Positions 1 to 11,968 of a DNA stretch of 64,000 nucleotides are shown in pieces. Source of the DNA: Oscarella lobularis. Lineage: Eukaryota; Porifera; Homoscleromorpha; Homosclerophorida; Oscarellidae. The notes beneath the pieces are model-generated. The model searched no databases. It was not told the DNA's origin and saw nothing but the letters and a program-made list of their open reading frames with translations. The stretch spans positions 930,001-994,000 of the forward strand of contig NC_089185.1 in NCBI RefSeq assembly GCF_947507565.1, written 5' to 3'. A program made the position numbers and the translations under genes. The first letter of the stretch is position 1. Each line of letters begins with the position of its first letter.

Positions 1-3000
1 TGTAGAAAATCAGCAATCAAAACGCGATCCAGGTGGGTGCATACATGAATTTACCTGAAGACTTTCCAACGACAAGATGCCGAGCTGAGATAAGAATATG
101 CGGGTGGTCTGAAATGAAGTGCAAACTCTGAAACCAGACACGTTTTCTAAGAAAATGGAGGAAAGAATGCATCGTTGTTTCTCACTCTGGCTTGACGCTT
201 TCAGTGCGGCGTGGTATGCTCGACTCTCTTTGCTCGACGTCAAACTTCCCTGCGGCAATCCTTTCTGTCTCGGCCTGAAATTAAGAATATTGACTCGCCG
301 CCGAGTGACCATCTGAGATTTTGTTTATTCACCGCCTTGAGAACGGCATCGTGAAGTCTCGACTGTTCTTCTTTCCCCTTGGCGTCGAGGATGTCGTCAA
401 GTGGAGGGATGCTATAGTCACTGAAACCATTTATAGAGAACAGAAACTCTCCCCCCCGCTTGGTGCAAGTCCCGCTTACGCCTTTATTATTGGAACTTCG
501 TCGGCGGCTTTGGGCCAATAGGGTAGAACAGGAAGCGGCTTGACTTGCTCGTCGGGCTTCGGTTCCGGCCGTTTCACCGGGATCAAGTGTGCCTCGGCTT
601 GCGACTAAAACAAATCTCGCAACTGAAAGACATTATACCCCCTCTTATCGACTCACTCCGGCATTTCTTGGCCAGTGTCGCAGTTGAACGGTCCAGCAGC
701 GTTTTCCGTTGGGACTGCGTAGAATGAGAGACACAGTTGGAAGGAAAGCTATCGGAAGAAGCCCGGGGTAGTTAGAGAATGAAATTTTGAAGTATCGACC
801 TCACCGTCACTCTCCTCGTCGACAGCATGTTCCAATATAGCGAAAACGGTGTTGCTGTCGAGAACGAAGTAACGGAATACAGCAGCCTAGCAAAAGAAAA
901 GAACGATGGCATTCGAAAAAGAAAGGAGAATTTAAATAAAAACTCGCCGCGGCATCCTTGTTCCGAGCCGTCGCCAAATTCAACAGTTCGTCTTCGTTAA
1001 GTTGACTGGACACGGAGGCGGGTCCGCACGGCGAGGGAAACGAGCCCTAAAGTTATTAGACGCTTTACCATTTCAAACAATGTCTGTTGACAAAGATGGT
1101 TAGTGACCAAATGCTCTATGATGCAAGTGAGGAGAACTTCGGCTGCTTCCATGACTCTGATTGACACAGGATGTCGAGCCTTTTGATCTACATGAGCGTT
1201 TTTCGCGGTTGATGCCCTCATCCCTAAAAAACGTTTTTCTAACGATAGCGATAGCATACCTTTGAGCTGTCTGATGGTGACGTTGGCGGAATCTCCATCC
1301 GTTGAAGTGCCGAGCGCCTAAAAGCGAGAAATTCTTTCCAAACGTTTCGTCGCATGTCTACCGTACCTCGGATTTTGAGCCAGATATGCCCAGCTCCACG
1401 ACTTCTAAAACGTGGCGCAGAGTTTCCTGGAAAGAGAGACGATCATCTCTTGCACACTTCTCAATGCAAGACTGTACCTCTTCGAAAAGAAGTCGATTTT
1501 GAGCGAGAATCCACTCTTGAAGACACTGGTAGGCCGTGACTATCGTCGAATGAAGATCTCTCGAATGATATCGGCTCTCCTGACCAACGAGAGTCGATAT
1601 ATAGTCGCACAGCCACTTGACGGTGAACGACCATTCGCCAGGATCTAAAGACCGTTAGACGCTCGGTAGAAAGAAGAAGAAGAAAAAGGCGCAGCAGCCG
1701 CGACTTTCTCACCGACAGTCGGAACGTTCAAATTCGCCAAATCGCCGAGCAATTCCAGCACAGACAAAGTAACGTGTTTTTCCATTCGCGGCTGAAGGAA
1801 ACGCTGCGACGCTTCGCGACACGTTCGAACGACGAGCTCGGCTCCATCTGAAAAAGATCCTGAGAAAAAGGAAAGGAAAAAATCGCACGGATCGCACCCC
1901 AACTACCGCTCTTCGTAACGTGTCCGCGTAGACGAGCCCGAGTGCGCGGCGTAGTGTTGTCCAACGACGACGCGGCGTCGTCTCCGACGGAGCGACTGAG
2001 TCGCGCGGCCATGGACTGGTCGAGTCGACGCGCGGGTTCGAAATTCAATCCCAACGCCGGCGGCGGCGACGCCGACGTCGCTACGTCGGCGAGCGTGAGC
2101 GGCGACGTCGGCGGCGACAGCGACGTCAGAATGTGATCCGGATGCTCCGTCTCGACCGTGTCGCGAACGAGAACGTGAAGACCGGCGAGTAGACTTTGAC
2201 GATTGCGCGAGTCCTGCTCGACTTTGAGCGCGCTGAATAGGAGAGCGGCGAGACGATGATGAAAGGAGAGAAACGTGCTCGTCTTCGACGAGAAACTGTG
2301 AAACGTTTCGTCGACGCTCTCGTCATTCGCTTGCACGCCGCACGCGATATCTGCAACAAGAACACGGGGGAGTTGAGTGGAAGTTCCAACGACACGGTGG
2401 AACTTACGTACCCTGAATAGGAACGTTTTTGAAGTGGAGCGGCAGGCACAAGATTGAGAGAAGAATTTCCACGCACGATTCTCTCAGTTCGTGCGTGCAC
2501 AATTGAAATCTAGAGGCGAGAAATTGATTTTAAGTCTCTGTCTCGTCCGTGCATGGCGCCACCGTACCGAAACTCGTGTTTTTTCACCGGCAAGATGATT
2601 TCGAGAGCCTTGATAAAGTGAGGAAGCAGGACGTGAACGCCCATTAGATCGTTACGAAACAGCGAACGCGAATTGATCAATATGCTGGTCAACACTTGCC
2701 CCGTGCACTTCTCCTACAAAGAGAAATAATTCGTGAGAAAGGAATGAATGCCGCCTCATCGGCTCACTCGATCGTATTGAAGGCCAAAAGCGATAGCGTA
2801 ATAGAATCGCGCGAGATAGACTTGATTGAAAGGTGCGGCGCACTTTTGCTTGCAAAATATTCGACACAGAGCTCCAAACGCTTCGGCTCGGCCCGCTTCA
2901 AACGTCGAACTCGACGCGACGTCGTCGATTTTTCCGATGAATTCAATGCTTCCGCTACTGCGTCGATCTTGAACGATAAACGACGTGATATCGGAGCTGG

Positions 3001-4440
3001 AACGGCGAACGCCTCCTTTGCCGGCAGCAGAGGCGGCGGCACTTGGACCCCCATCCCCACCGGCGGCGGCGGCGGCGGCGTCCTGCAGACCGGGAACGCT
3101 CGGTATGGTTGCTTCGAATAGCCAATGACCGAACAAGTGCAATAGACTATTTCCGTCAGGTCGAGAAAGACCGACGGCGGCGGCGGCGGCGATTCCGGGC
3201 GACGCAGCACTTTTCGTTTTCGTTTGCGTCGGAAGACCGGGCGTATGACGCGACGTCGGCGACGCAGTCGTCGCGTCGCCGGGCACGACAACCTCGTCCG
3301 TCGTGCCGACGGTAAGAAAAGCGTCGACGTTCGCCGCCAAGCCTTTCATCGCTTTGAAAAAAATTCGCGGCAATTGACGAAGACAGACGTGATCGCCGAG
3401 CGAGAGCGAGCTGCCGCGCTGCGCCTCTTCGATGAACGCCGGCGTGCCGCCAATCGTCTCCTTTCGCGACAAGTCGACGAGATTGCCGAGCGCGTGGAGC
3501 ATGCGAAACCAGCACTGAACGACGGCGTCGTCCGGCATCAAGCTGGTTGACGTTCGAACGTCCTCATCTTCGGTGACATAGACGAGTCGAAGCGCGGCTC
3601 CGTACGCTGGCCCGTAGAGAAGTCGTATCACGCGCAGCGTGAGTCGAAGCACGGTGTCGCTCCACTGATCGACAACCTAAGAGGAGGAAAGAGATTTTTG
3701 ATGGAATCGAGTTTTTTTGATTCGTTCACCTGATGATGGTGCCGCCACGTAATGCACACGTCGCGCAGCGTCCGCCAATACGGCGGCGACGGAAAATAGT
3801 AGTCGCACGCGCGCAGATAGATGTCGAATAGGGTCCCAAGAAGTCGATCGGCGAGATGTTCAGCAAAGCCGCCCGCCTTGACGGGCGGTGCGAGCACTCG
3901 ATGGCTCACGCCGAGAACGAAGTCAAATAAAACTTCCCACGTTTGCCGACCGAGTCGCGACGCCGCCATGGGGTCGCAGGCGAGTCGGTGAACTATTGCC
4001 AATACTCGACGACATATCGCGACGTGATGTCGTACGCCCACGTGACCGGGACGGGACTTGAAGACGGACGCGTACTGGCGTATGATCGTGCGCGCGTACG
4101 GTTCGGGATCGGCTCGTACGGGAGCCGGCACGCGTGACGACGCCGACGCCGACGCGTCGTAGAGAGGCGCTAGCCAGTCCTTGTAGACGTCGATGCACGC
4201 CTGAAGCGTTTCGTCCTCTTCGAGCGGCAAGGCGAGACCGAATCCGACGACTTCCATCGTCCATTCGACGTCTTTCGGTTCGTCGAGACGCAGAGCGGCG
4301 CCTTGCGACGCGTTCAGCGATTTGACAACAGACAGGACGACTCCCGTGCTCGTCGCTTGGTCGAAGCGATCGAGCACCGTCGTCGGGAGACTCGTATCGC
4401 TATTTAGCGACTCCACGTACGATATCCAGTTGGCGTACAT
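1..4440 (-). CDS. RALGAPB: Ral GTPase-activating protein subunit beta, N-terminal part (gene runs off the left edge)
   Basis: Non-catalytic beta subunit of the RalGAP complex, needed for the alpha subunit to inactivate RalA/RalB. I read about 15 exons on the minus strand, starting at the ATG at 4440-4438 (MYANWISY, like human MYSEWRSL) and not at an upstream in-frame Met at 4470. Alignable blocks include VEWTMEVVGFGLALPL and the segment ending WRHHHQ (exon 1, ends 3730), VVDQWSDTVLRLTLRVIRLL (exon 2, starts 3676), SRDLHSTIVTAYQCL and LEVVELGISGSKS (about 1647-1364), FRYFVLDSNTVFAILEH (about 889-806) and QTTRIFLSQLGILSLESL near 110-50. Introns are about 50-60 nt with GT/AG ends. The C-terminal Rap/RanGAP-like domain lies outside the window. 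Internal exon ends are approximate. Identification is firm because the order of blocks matches the human protein throughout. Confidence 0.92.
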
Positions 4441-6502
4441 TATAAACGTTCCGGGACATGCACGACGCATCTCCCGTACCCCCGTACCGAAGCTGCGTCT
4501 CTTCTACGACGCCATTGACTCGCCCAAGCGCTATACTAGCTTACAGAGGGAACAAAAGCTGATGTTTCGTGCCTCGACCCAAAAAAAAATGCCTCTGCCG
4601 TACGTGAAAATCTTTTAGAAAGTGCAGTTGTTTGAACCGAGCTGCCTTCGTGATTCAGACATAGACTGTTGTAACTGGTGATAGAGAAACGAAACCGAGC
4701 TTCGTGATGTAGATATACGTAGAAACGAACCCTTACTCGAAAAATCTGCTTTTATGGACTTTTCGACTTATTATGCAATGCGTTTATCTACTAATTCATT
4801 AATGGAGGAGAGTGACTAGTGACGTCCACACCGGTTTATTTTCGACTTATGCAATGCATTTTATTTTACACTGTACTATTCAACTTGAGTTTTGTCTAAA
4901 GTCTGTGCTTAGAAAAGTGACCGACTACGTACTAGTAAGGTGCGGTGAACCGAGCTCGGTGATTATGGATAGACGAAAAATTTGCTTTTACGCAATCGCA
5001 CTAATTAATTTCACAGCGGCCCGGGAGGCACGATCGATAACGTTAAACTTATACATTTATTTAGTGCCGCAAGCCGAACTCAGAAGTTGACTGCTTTCCA
5101 AAGTCTACTGAAGTAAGACTTGAGAGCGTTTTCCTTTGAGGACTCTTTCTAGTGTTGATCGTCATTGACTACCGAGTTGATTACCGTGCTCTTTTAGCGT
5201 ACGTCATTCAAGTTATGAAGCCGCTGCGCATGCGGAGGTCAATCTAGACGGGATGAGACCACGGTGAGCTGCGGTGTAGCCACCCTGTAGTCCTGTGATT
5301 GGAAGCATTAGCGCTCTGCTTGAGGCCTTTGCAGTCTCGTTGTAGTTTAATTAGACAACCCATGCCATCCCATTGGCCATTGCTGATATCGAGCACTGAA
5401 GGAAGTATTCACTAGGCTTTAGTTGAATAAGGCAAAAGAAATGCTTCCTAAGCCACCTCCATCATCATTATCGTCATAGAAGGGCTTCGATGCAATTTAG
5501 TCTTTTCTTGGAGGAAACTTGCACTACTTCAAGGGAAATTCATGAATCTATTAGGCTAGTAGCGTTGCTTGGCTATGCATTGTGGCCACGGCGTTGTGAG
5601 GTCTTCAAGACAATCAACACAATTCTTGCGGTTTAGCTGCTTTACGGTGCAGCGAGACGCTACTGGCGACTGCTGGCTAAACACAGTTTGCGCTGGAGCC
5701 TTCAGACCGTAATTTCTTTGTCTATGCAGCTAGCTGCTCGTCGTCTTGAGCACACGCGTGACTGCGCGCTTGTCTTTGCACTAAAACACAACTTAGAAGT
5801 GATTAGCTTCGGCGCAAGATCTATCTTCTGCATGCTGCATGAAAGGGCAGAGTCGTATCTATATACGTATCGGATGAGAGAACTTAACATGCAGAACGCG
5901 TACGGCAGTCACGGGTCCTAACGCGTGATTCAGTCTTATTTATCTGCCTTCCCACAGCGGGCACTCTAAAACTGAAGCATGGACGTCTAATGCACTGTCC
6001 GATTATCGCAGGGAAACGCAATTGAAAGAGAAATATTTTTGTAGCGACAGGGTGTCTGGTTCGGATCGAATTCCGTAATTAGAGGGTTCAGTTTACTCAG
6101 CGTTGCACCTGAGAGATCTGCGGGATGTCCAGCTGAGCAAAATACGGCGAGGAAGCGAAGCGTCATTTAGATTTGCATGCCAATACGTAGAATACGATTA
6201 GTAGGATACCTTTCTCTGAACGGAATCTAATTGTGAGGTCAGCTGTGCCAGTCAAGCTCGAATGCACGGAAATTAATTCGCTGACGTTAGCGCCCACCTA
6301 CGCTCAGAAAGAACCCGCACGAGAGGGAGAAAGAACAGCTGAACGGAGCACAATATTTGATAGCATTCGGCTTTTTATTGCTCAGTGCTGTGTGCAATAA
6401 GTCAGAAGAATATTTGGTAATGTATACAGGATATAAAGCAAGCTACTGTCCTACTTTGGCTAACGGTCAATGAACTACGGAAATGTTCTATCTTTGGTTT
6501 GA
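4441..6502. other. Intergenic spacer, no gene recognised
   Basis: About 2 kb between the RALGAPB start and the POU gene stop. The open frames here (for example 4812-5090 and 5688-5921, plus strand) lack any family resemblance and show no splice-consistent extension. The left part carries diverged internal repeats (separate entry). It probably holds the RALGAPB promoter and POU 3' sequence. I see no tRNA or snRNA. Confidence 0.6.
4634..4995. repeat. Diverged local repeat cluster
   Basis: A motif resembling GAACCGAGCTTCGTGAT followed by AGATA occurs near 4634, 4691 and 4947. A second motif, CGAAAAATCTGCTTTTA, follows copies two and three at about 4738 and 4974. A third, TTTTCGACTTATGCAATGC, occurs near 4763 and 4839. 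Copies differ by substitutions and small indels, as in an old, partly shuffled duplication. No coding capacity or terminal structure marks a known transposon family. Confidence 0.5.
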
Positions 6503-7525
6503 CTAATACTGACAGTCGACCACTCCGTGATTTCGGCCCCAATAGAGCGTTTTCCGTATCCGCTTTTCCCGCTGCCGTCGATTGCAGAACCAAACGCGAA
6601 CGACCTCCTTTTCCAGCTGTAGATAATTGGCAATCTTTGTTATTTCTTTCGGCGATGGCTTCTGCTGTCGCAGAAAGTGCTGTTCCAGAGCTTCTTTTCC
6701 CGGAATACTGATTGTCGTTCGACGCTTCCTTCGTCTCTGATCGGCGGCATCGATACCCTCTTTGAGATCCTCTCCCTCTTGTTTTCGCTCGGCGTCGTCG
6801 AGCCACTTTTCGAGTATCGGTTTGAGTTTGCACGCGTTTTTGTAGCTCAGTTGAAGATTCTCGAATCGGCAGATCGTCGTCTGGCTAAAGTCGGTGCCTT
6901 GTACGGTTGCCAGCGCCTGGCCGACGTGCGTCTGCGTAAAGCCGAGTTTTTGTCGTCGCGTTTTGAAATCGGTTGCAAACCGCTCCAATTCCTTCAACTG
7001 ATCGGGTCGATCGCAGTTCATCAGTTGACCGGTGCCAAACGGTCCGGCGCCAGCGACGGCAGCAGAAGATACCCCCCTCGTTGCGTCACTTCCCATGCTA
7101 GGGAAGTAAATCGAACTCGCCTGATGATGGTGGTGATGATTTCCTGCTAGTCCAGCGGTGACAGCCGCGGCGGCTGCAGCGACCGCATGGTGGCTTCCAG
7201 CGAACGATGACGGTTCGTAGAAGGACGACGAAGACGCGTCATTGAAAGCCGATAACGCGTCTTGTTCGTACGATCCGTACGTTCGCCGAACGTTGGGATC
7301 CGACGATAGCGCATAGGGAGAAAATGCCCGCTGAAACTGCTGCACTTGAATGGAATTGAATGGTTCTTGAATCACTGAAGCCGTAGTGCCATAGCTTGGT
7401 GGTGGAACTTTCCACTGGTGATCGTTTCCTCCGCCACTAGAAGTAGTGCCAGTGTCGACGGGCGACGTGTGATGGTGCTGATTGTGAAAAGTCGTCGATG
7501 CGTATCCCGCGTGTGTGGAACTCAT
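6503..7525 (-). CDS. POU class I (Pit-1-like) homeodomain transcription factor
   Basis: Single-exon gene of 340 codons. Residues about 174-248 form the POU-specific domain, with the class I signature [21 protein letters not shown] basic linker leads into a POU homeodomain at about 264-323, ending in recognition helix [15 protein letters not shown]. In vertebrates class I proteins bind octamer-like DNA and control cell identity; in non-bilaterians the role is unknown. The N-terminal 170 residues are low complexity, with Ser, Ala and His runs and no recognised domain. Start: the ATG at 7525 lies about 70 bp below a TATA-like element on the same strand (7599-7593). The lack of introns is unusual beside intron-rich neighbours and may reflect retroposition or simple intron loss. 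Class assignment rests on the linker and homeodomain; class VI is less likely. Confidence 0.92.
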   Translation of the reverse strand: MSSTHAGYASTTFHNQHHHTSPVDTGTTSSGGGNDHQWKVPPPSYGTTASVIQEPFNSIQVQQFQRAFSPYALSSDPNVRRTYGSYEQDALSAFNDASSSSFYEPSSFAGSHHAVAAAAAAVTAGLAGNHHHHHQASSIYFPSMGSDATRGVSSAAVAGAGPFGTGQLMNCDRPDQLKELERFATDFKTRRQKLGFTQTHVGQALATVQGTDFSQTTICRFENLQLSYKNACKLKPILEKWLDDAERKQEGEDLKEGIDAADQRRRKRRTTISIPGKEALEQHFLRQQKPSPKEITKIANYLQLEKEVVRVWFCNRRQREKRIRKTLYWGRNHGVVDCQY

Positions 7526-7592
7526 TATCGACTTGAACTTTCAAGGACACGAGCAGTTGAGTGACTGAATCTACTTTGCTTTTGAACCGTCT

Positions 7593-7599
7593 CTTTATA
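7593..7599 (-). promoter_or_regulatory. TATA-like element of the POU gene
   Basis: TATAAAG on the minus strand, about 70 bp upstream of the POU ATG. Spacing fits a core promoter with a 40 nt leader. Confidence 0.5.
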
Positions 7600-8378
7600 C
7601 TGGTTTGATAGATGGTCAGTGCTCCAAGGCGGAGTCGGCGTAATTAGTGTCAATACTTGCGGCAAACTGTTCACGGTGCTGAATTATGATAGCAGTCTTT
7701 TGATTACGCTAATCTAGTTGGCTCGCGTGCAGTCTGACTCGGGAGAAAACCCCAGCCCAAGTAGTTGATGAAGCGTGGTTTTGACCCACTGACACAGCAA
7801 TGTCTTTTAGGGTGGAAGCAACGGGTTGCCGTCACATCCTGACGAGCAGGACGCCAATGCATAGCATAAGACTGGCAAAATGTTTATCTTGTCGTTGCGG
7901 TCTCAGCGCGGTCTAATCCGTGCTCACTGCTTGCTCACCGCACGAAACCATAGGGCGAGAAACCTTTTATTGACCCTTTTTTATTGCTCAATCGTGCGCA
8001 ACAATAGGACTCGTGCTGAACCGACGCGATCGACTTGACGATCGATATGGGCCTCACCGCGCGCTGCTCCCTACTCATGCAATCACCATATACCCCTTCT
8101 CAGTACATGCATATTGCAAATAGGATATCCGAAGTGAAGCTCCAACTATCATCAGACGACGATTCGCTTTGTCAGCTGAGATGGGAATTCTCCGCGTCAG
8201 CGGAGGCCGCGGTTGTGAGGACGACGCGGGGCATGTCTGTTCCTCGCCGCAAGGGCGGGAGTGCAGGTGCTTTAGATTTTCCCATTCTATTAGTGTGAAT
8301 GTTTGTGATCGCCTCAATGAAATCAACTTGCACTCATTGACTGTCAGAGTTATGCGTAGCATTATAGGTGAACGTGAC

Positions 8379-8410
8379 TACGTCACAGCGTACGTCATGC
8401 GCCTGACGTA
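8379..8410. promoter_or_regulatory. Cluster of three CRE-like half-sites
   Basis: TACGTCA at 8379-8385, TACGTCA at 8391-8397 and TGACGTA at 8404-8410 lie within 32 bp. These match the CREB/ATF core. They sit 270 bp upstream of ATP5PO and 850 bp upstream of the POU gene. Confidence 0.4.
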
Positions 8411-8676
8411 GAGATAGGCGCTGTGTGCGGTTGATGCAAAGGAATGATTCGCAGAGACAACAGACAGCAGACAACTCATAATACTGATAGGGATTCGTGC
8501 AACACTGATGACATTCGCCTGGGGTCGTATAACTGCGAAATCTAAGAATCGATCTGCTACGTGCTTGTTTCAAACAAAAAGTTTATAAACGGAAAATTTT
8601 TGTATATATGTACACGCACATTTACCGAGTGTAAATAGATCAAATGACATTATTGCGCATGCGCTTTGCTTTCATC

Positions 8677-9766
8677 ATGGCGACGATGAGACTGGTAAGA
8701 AAACGAGCGCTTGCTCTACTCCCGTTGCATATTCCGTCACCTCAGGCGCGAAGAAGTTTTAGTCTAACGTCTGTTTCTTCGGACGTCGTAAAGGCGAGTG
8801 CCAAGAGGCCGAGAAGTTCGCAGAGTTCGCTCGCGTCACGATTTGGTCACTTTAGGCACCTATCCAAGTCTTTGGAATCGAAGGTCGCTACGCGCATGCC
8901 ACCTATTCCGCTGCCGCTCGCAATAAGAAGCTCGAGGAAGTAGAAAAGGAACTACAAAGCCTAAAGGTCGGTCGATCAATTTTTCGACGATCCCCCAATT
9001 GGAAATCTTCGCGTTATGCAGACCTTGATTGGAGCTCATCCAGATGTCTCTCAATATCTGAAGAATCCCGTAATAAAGAAGATAGAAAAGCAAGGTAAAT
9101 ACTAGCCCACCCACTAACATTCAGTCGGCTCTACACACAATCAAGAAAGGTGTTCTTACACCTGGGACTGAGTCTGATTATACTAACACGTGCCTGTAAT
9201 TAGCTATTAGTAACTGGATGTTTTTCAGCCACATTGCAGGAGTTGTTGAAAGCTGAAAAGTGCTCTTCTATTACTGTCAATCTTTTTGGTATTTGACCTC
9301 TGAGCGCACAGGTGTCTATGAGAGAGACGCCCTGTTTTTCTTCCTAGGATGCTTAGCCGAAAACAACAGACTTTCCAAAGCGATCGGAGTCATTGGGGCT
9401 TACGAGAAGCTGATGAGCGCGCATCGCGGAGAAGTCGAATGCACAGTGACAAGTGCAAAGGTTCTAGAAAAATCGGAAATTCCCTTTGTACTATCGCTCG
9501 CTATTAGAGTCTGACAAGTGACAATCTCAAGTCACTTCAAGAATCCCTGCGCGGTTTTATAGAAAAAGGGCAGACTCTCAAGATGAATACCAAGGTCGGC
9601 TGCCAATTACATGTAGTAGATGGAATTCTGGCACACCAAACTCTCGTTCTAGACCGACCCAAGTCTTATTGGAGGCATGATCGTCGAGATAGGTGACAAG
9701 CGAATCGATATGTCCATATTCTCAAAGATCAAGCAGCTCACTGGACTTCTTCGCGAGGCCATATAG
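8677..9766 (+). CDS. ATP5PO: Mitochondrial ATP synthase subunit O (OSCP)
   Basis: Peripheral-stalk subunit joining F1 to the stalk of complex V on the matrix side. About six or seven short exons. Exon 1 (8677-8788) encodes a basic presequence rich in Arg and Ser. Exon 2 (8856-8966) begins with [12 protein letters not shown], exon 3 (from about 9019) reads [16 protein letters not shown], a later exon carries [15 protein letters not shown], and the last carries [15 protein letters not shown] up to TAG at 9764-9766. All align with human OSCP. I chose the ATG at 8677 (ATCATGG context) over an in-frame ATG at 8644; either leaves a mitochondrial targeting peptide. Introns are about 50-65 nt. Exons between 9094 and 9345 are only roughly placed. 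Confidence 0.9.
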
Positions 9767-10018
9767 TCCTCCTGTGACAGTGCGTGCACGCGAACGCGCT
9801 CCTTTGACACACGCGTTCTCTTTCCCTGGCCATGAATAATGTGTTATTATGTACACGTAACACCCTTGTACTATGTTTTTTCTGCGTTCCTACGTATTAT
9901 GCCCGCGCGCAGGTGATGATTCCTCTCGCCCCCGCAGGAGGGCTCCCCACATCTTTATGTATACCTCATGTTTGCGTCTTTTTACGCGCAAACGGGTGCG
10001 CAAGCACCTCATTTGCGT

Positions 10019-11968
10019 TTATTTACTATGCATGACAGCAGCTGCTGTCGATGTTGATGAGCTTTCCAACGTCTTAGGAAACGTCAGCACAACGGCAGAG
10101 CTGCTGGCGACCCGAAGGCAAACGGCTCTGGGCACGCGGAGTTGCTTGTCTGCAAATCGAAAGATAGTCGCTCATCTCAGTGTATATGTCTTCAGGAAGA
10201 CTCACAGTAGCACATGTTTGGAGTGAGGTGTACAAGACTCAAGCCTTCATCGTCGATAATATCTAGTTCGCCCTCAATAACCAAAACGGCTAGGCTGTCT
10301 GAAAGAAGAAGATCGCGTGGAGAAAAATTCGTCGAGTGGAATGTACTCACCTAGTAGGTTTTCACAAAGAAGGACCGACTGAGCGGTGTCTCTCATTGCT
10401 CTCATGTTCATTGCAATGTTATGCAGGTACGGCCACGAGCAGTTCTTGAATTCTGGATATTGACGCAAGTTTTCTATAACCACCTATTCGTCGGCAGTCG
10501 ATTAGTCGTTCTATTTCGCTTTATTTCCTGGCTCACTTCTATGTCTAGCCGACCATTGTACTCGTGTACAAGACTGTACGGAATCATCTCTCGTCTTTTC
10601 ATCCAATTGGCGTTTGTCTCTTTCAAACTGCCTTCAAGCTGCAGGTTCTTACAGCCAAAAGTAAACGTGCCATATACTGTAGTCAATGCTTCGAATTTAG
10701 CTTACATTGCTAACGACTGCCTGTAGAAGGGGTCTGTCGATCACAACGATTACGCTGGGTGCGTCTGTTCTAAAGGTTCGTTCAGTTCAGTATCAACGTC
10801 GCGTGCAGGATTACTTTACGCTGCACCGGCAACGTTCGTCCATGAAGAGACCTTGAAAACATTTCACAGAACGTTTGTAAGGTATTCTATGAACATGCAT
10901 ACCTTCTTCTCCGATCCATCGAACGTCTGTACCAGGAAAAAGTGATATTGACGTCTGACCAGGCAAGTCAATACTAACTCTGCAAAGGAGTCATGAGGCA
11001 ACACTTAATAATTCCCATGTCCTATTGGCCAACCGTCCTGACAACAGAATAATCATTTCTAGTTCCAGCGCAGATTTCTCTCGCAACAAGGTGTCGGCGT
11101 CAACAAGTACTAATGACACCCCTTTCACTTCACCGTTTCTGTGGTCTCTTCTATATAGTCTTACATGGCTTGCAGAGGCCAGTCAATTTTTTGACGTTTT
11201 CAGATGGCCAGTCCCGAAAGAGAGGAACCTGCCAGTCAAATCAAAGAATGACGCTTGCCAGAGACGATGTGTCACCTTCCTAACTGCGTCCTTTAGCACG
11301 CAATTGACGAGCTCGTTGTGACGAAACGCCTTGGAAGTATCCAGGTATCGCCTTTTGTTGGAAAAGAGAAGACGTTTCAAGGCACACGGTACAATTTAAG
11401 ACTGTTCCCCCCTCCTCCGTACTGTCGCGTACACCAGCGCAATTTTGATCGAGGATCCGTCGGTAGATACGACTCAAATATTTGAGCTGGTAGACGAATG
11501 AGAGTGGTGCTATAATATAGAAAAGACCTTCCTCCAGAGCCTATATTCTACATATCCTTCGCGGTACTTATCGACTCGCGTGCGCGCTGACGCCGAACAT
11601 GTGGCGCCAAACAGTGTACTAAGCTCGCCGAAAAACATTCCTCTTTCTAGATGCCGGAGGGATTCCACGAGACCGTCTCTCTCGATGCATATCTCGACGG
11701 ATCCGCTGACGATGAGATAGATGCCCAACGGTTCCTCTTCCTCTCGTAGTATCCACGTTTTCGTTGGCAACGTCGTCGTCTCTGTTTGCGACAGCAATTC
11801 GGTTATTCTGTCCACAGATGACGGCCTCGATGACAGTGGAAGATCTTCGAACGCTTGGCGGAACAGTTCGTAAGTCGGATCGTTTCGTACGGACGGAGAT
11901 CGATTTTGGCTCGCTCCACTTCCCATCGAAACATACGGGACCGGGACGATCAGTCTTTGATCTTTCAT
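10019..11968 (-). CDS. Protein with three cyclic-nucleotide-binding-like domains
   Basis: About ten exons, minus strand, ending with TAA at 10021-10019. Domain 1 lies in exon 1 (PLGIYLIVSGSVEICIE, then MFFGELSTLFG) and continues in the next exon (TTLIRLPAQIFESYLP). Domain 2 starts VPLFRDWPSENVKKLTGLCK near 11210 and continues with TLLREKSALELEMIILLSGR and SVIVVIDRPLLQAVV. Domain 3 starts at about 10480 with ENLRQYPEFKNCSWPYLHN and has LAVLVIEGELDIIDDEG. Three such domains recall the N-terminus of NTE/PNPLA6, but no patatin domain follows. In domain 1 the phosphate-binding cassette FGELSTLFGATCSASA has no Arg at the usual place, so cNMP binding is doubtful. If translation starts at 11929 the product begins MGSGASQ, a possible N-myristoylation signal. 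The upstream ATG (11968-11966) overlaps the NDUFAF4 start. Confidence 0.75.

Larger units (their letters stand above)
7526..8676. other. Divergent regulatory spacer between the POU gene and ATP5PO
   Basis: About 1.15 kb without a recognisable gene; frames at 8035-8573 show no family resemblance. It contains the POU TATA element and a cluster of CRE-like sites (8379-8410). The long upstream region suits a developmentally regulated POU gene more than the ATP synthase gene. Confidence 0.5.

Noticed and set aside
2764-3550. Long open frames on both strands opposite and within RALGAPB exon 2
   Set aside because: They are rich in Arg and Pro, have no family resemblance and are shadows of the GC-biased codons of the aligned RALGAPB exon.
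9832-10226. Plus-strand frames between ATP5PO and the cyclic-nucleotide-domain gene
   Set aside because: The right half is antisense to the last exon of the minus-strand gene; the left half is a short convergent spacer.
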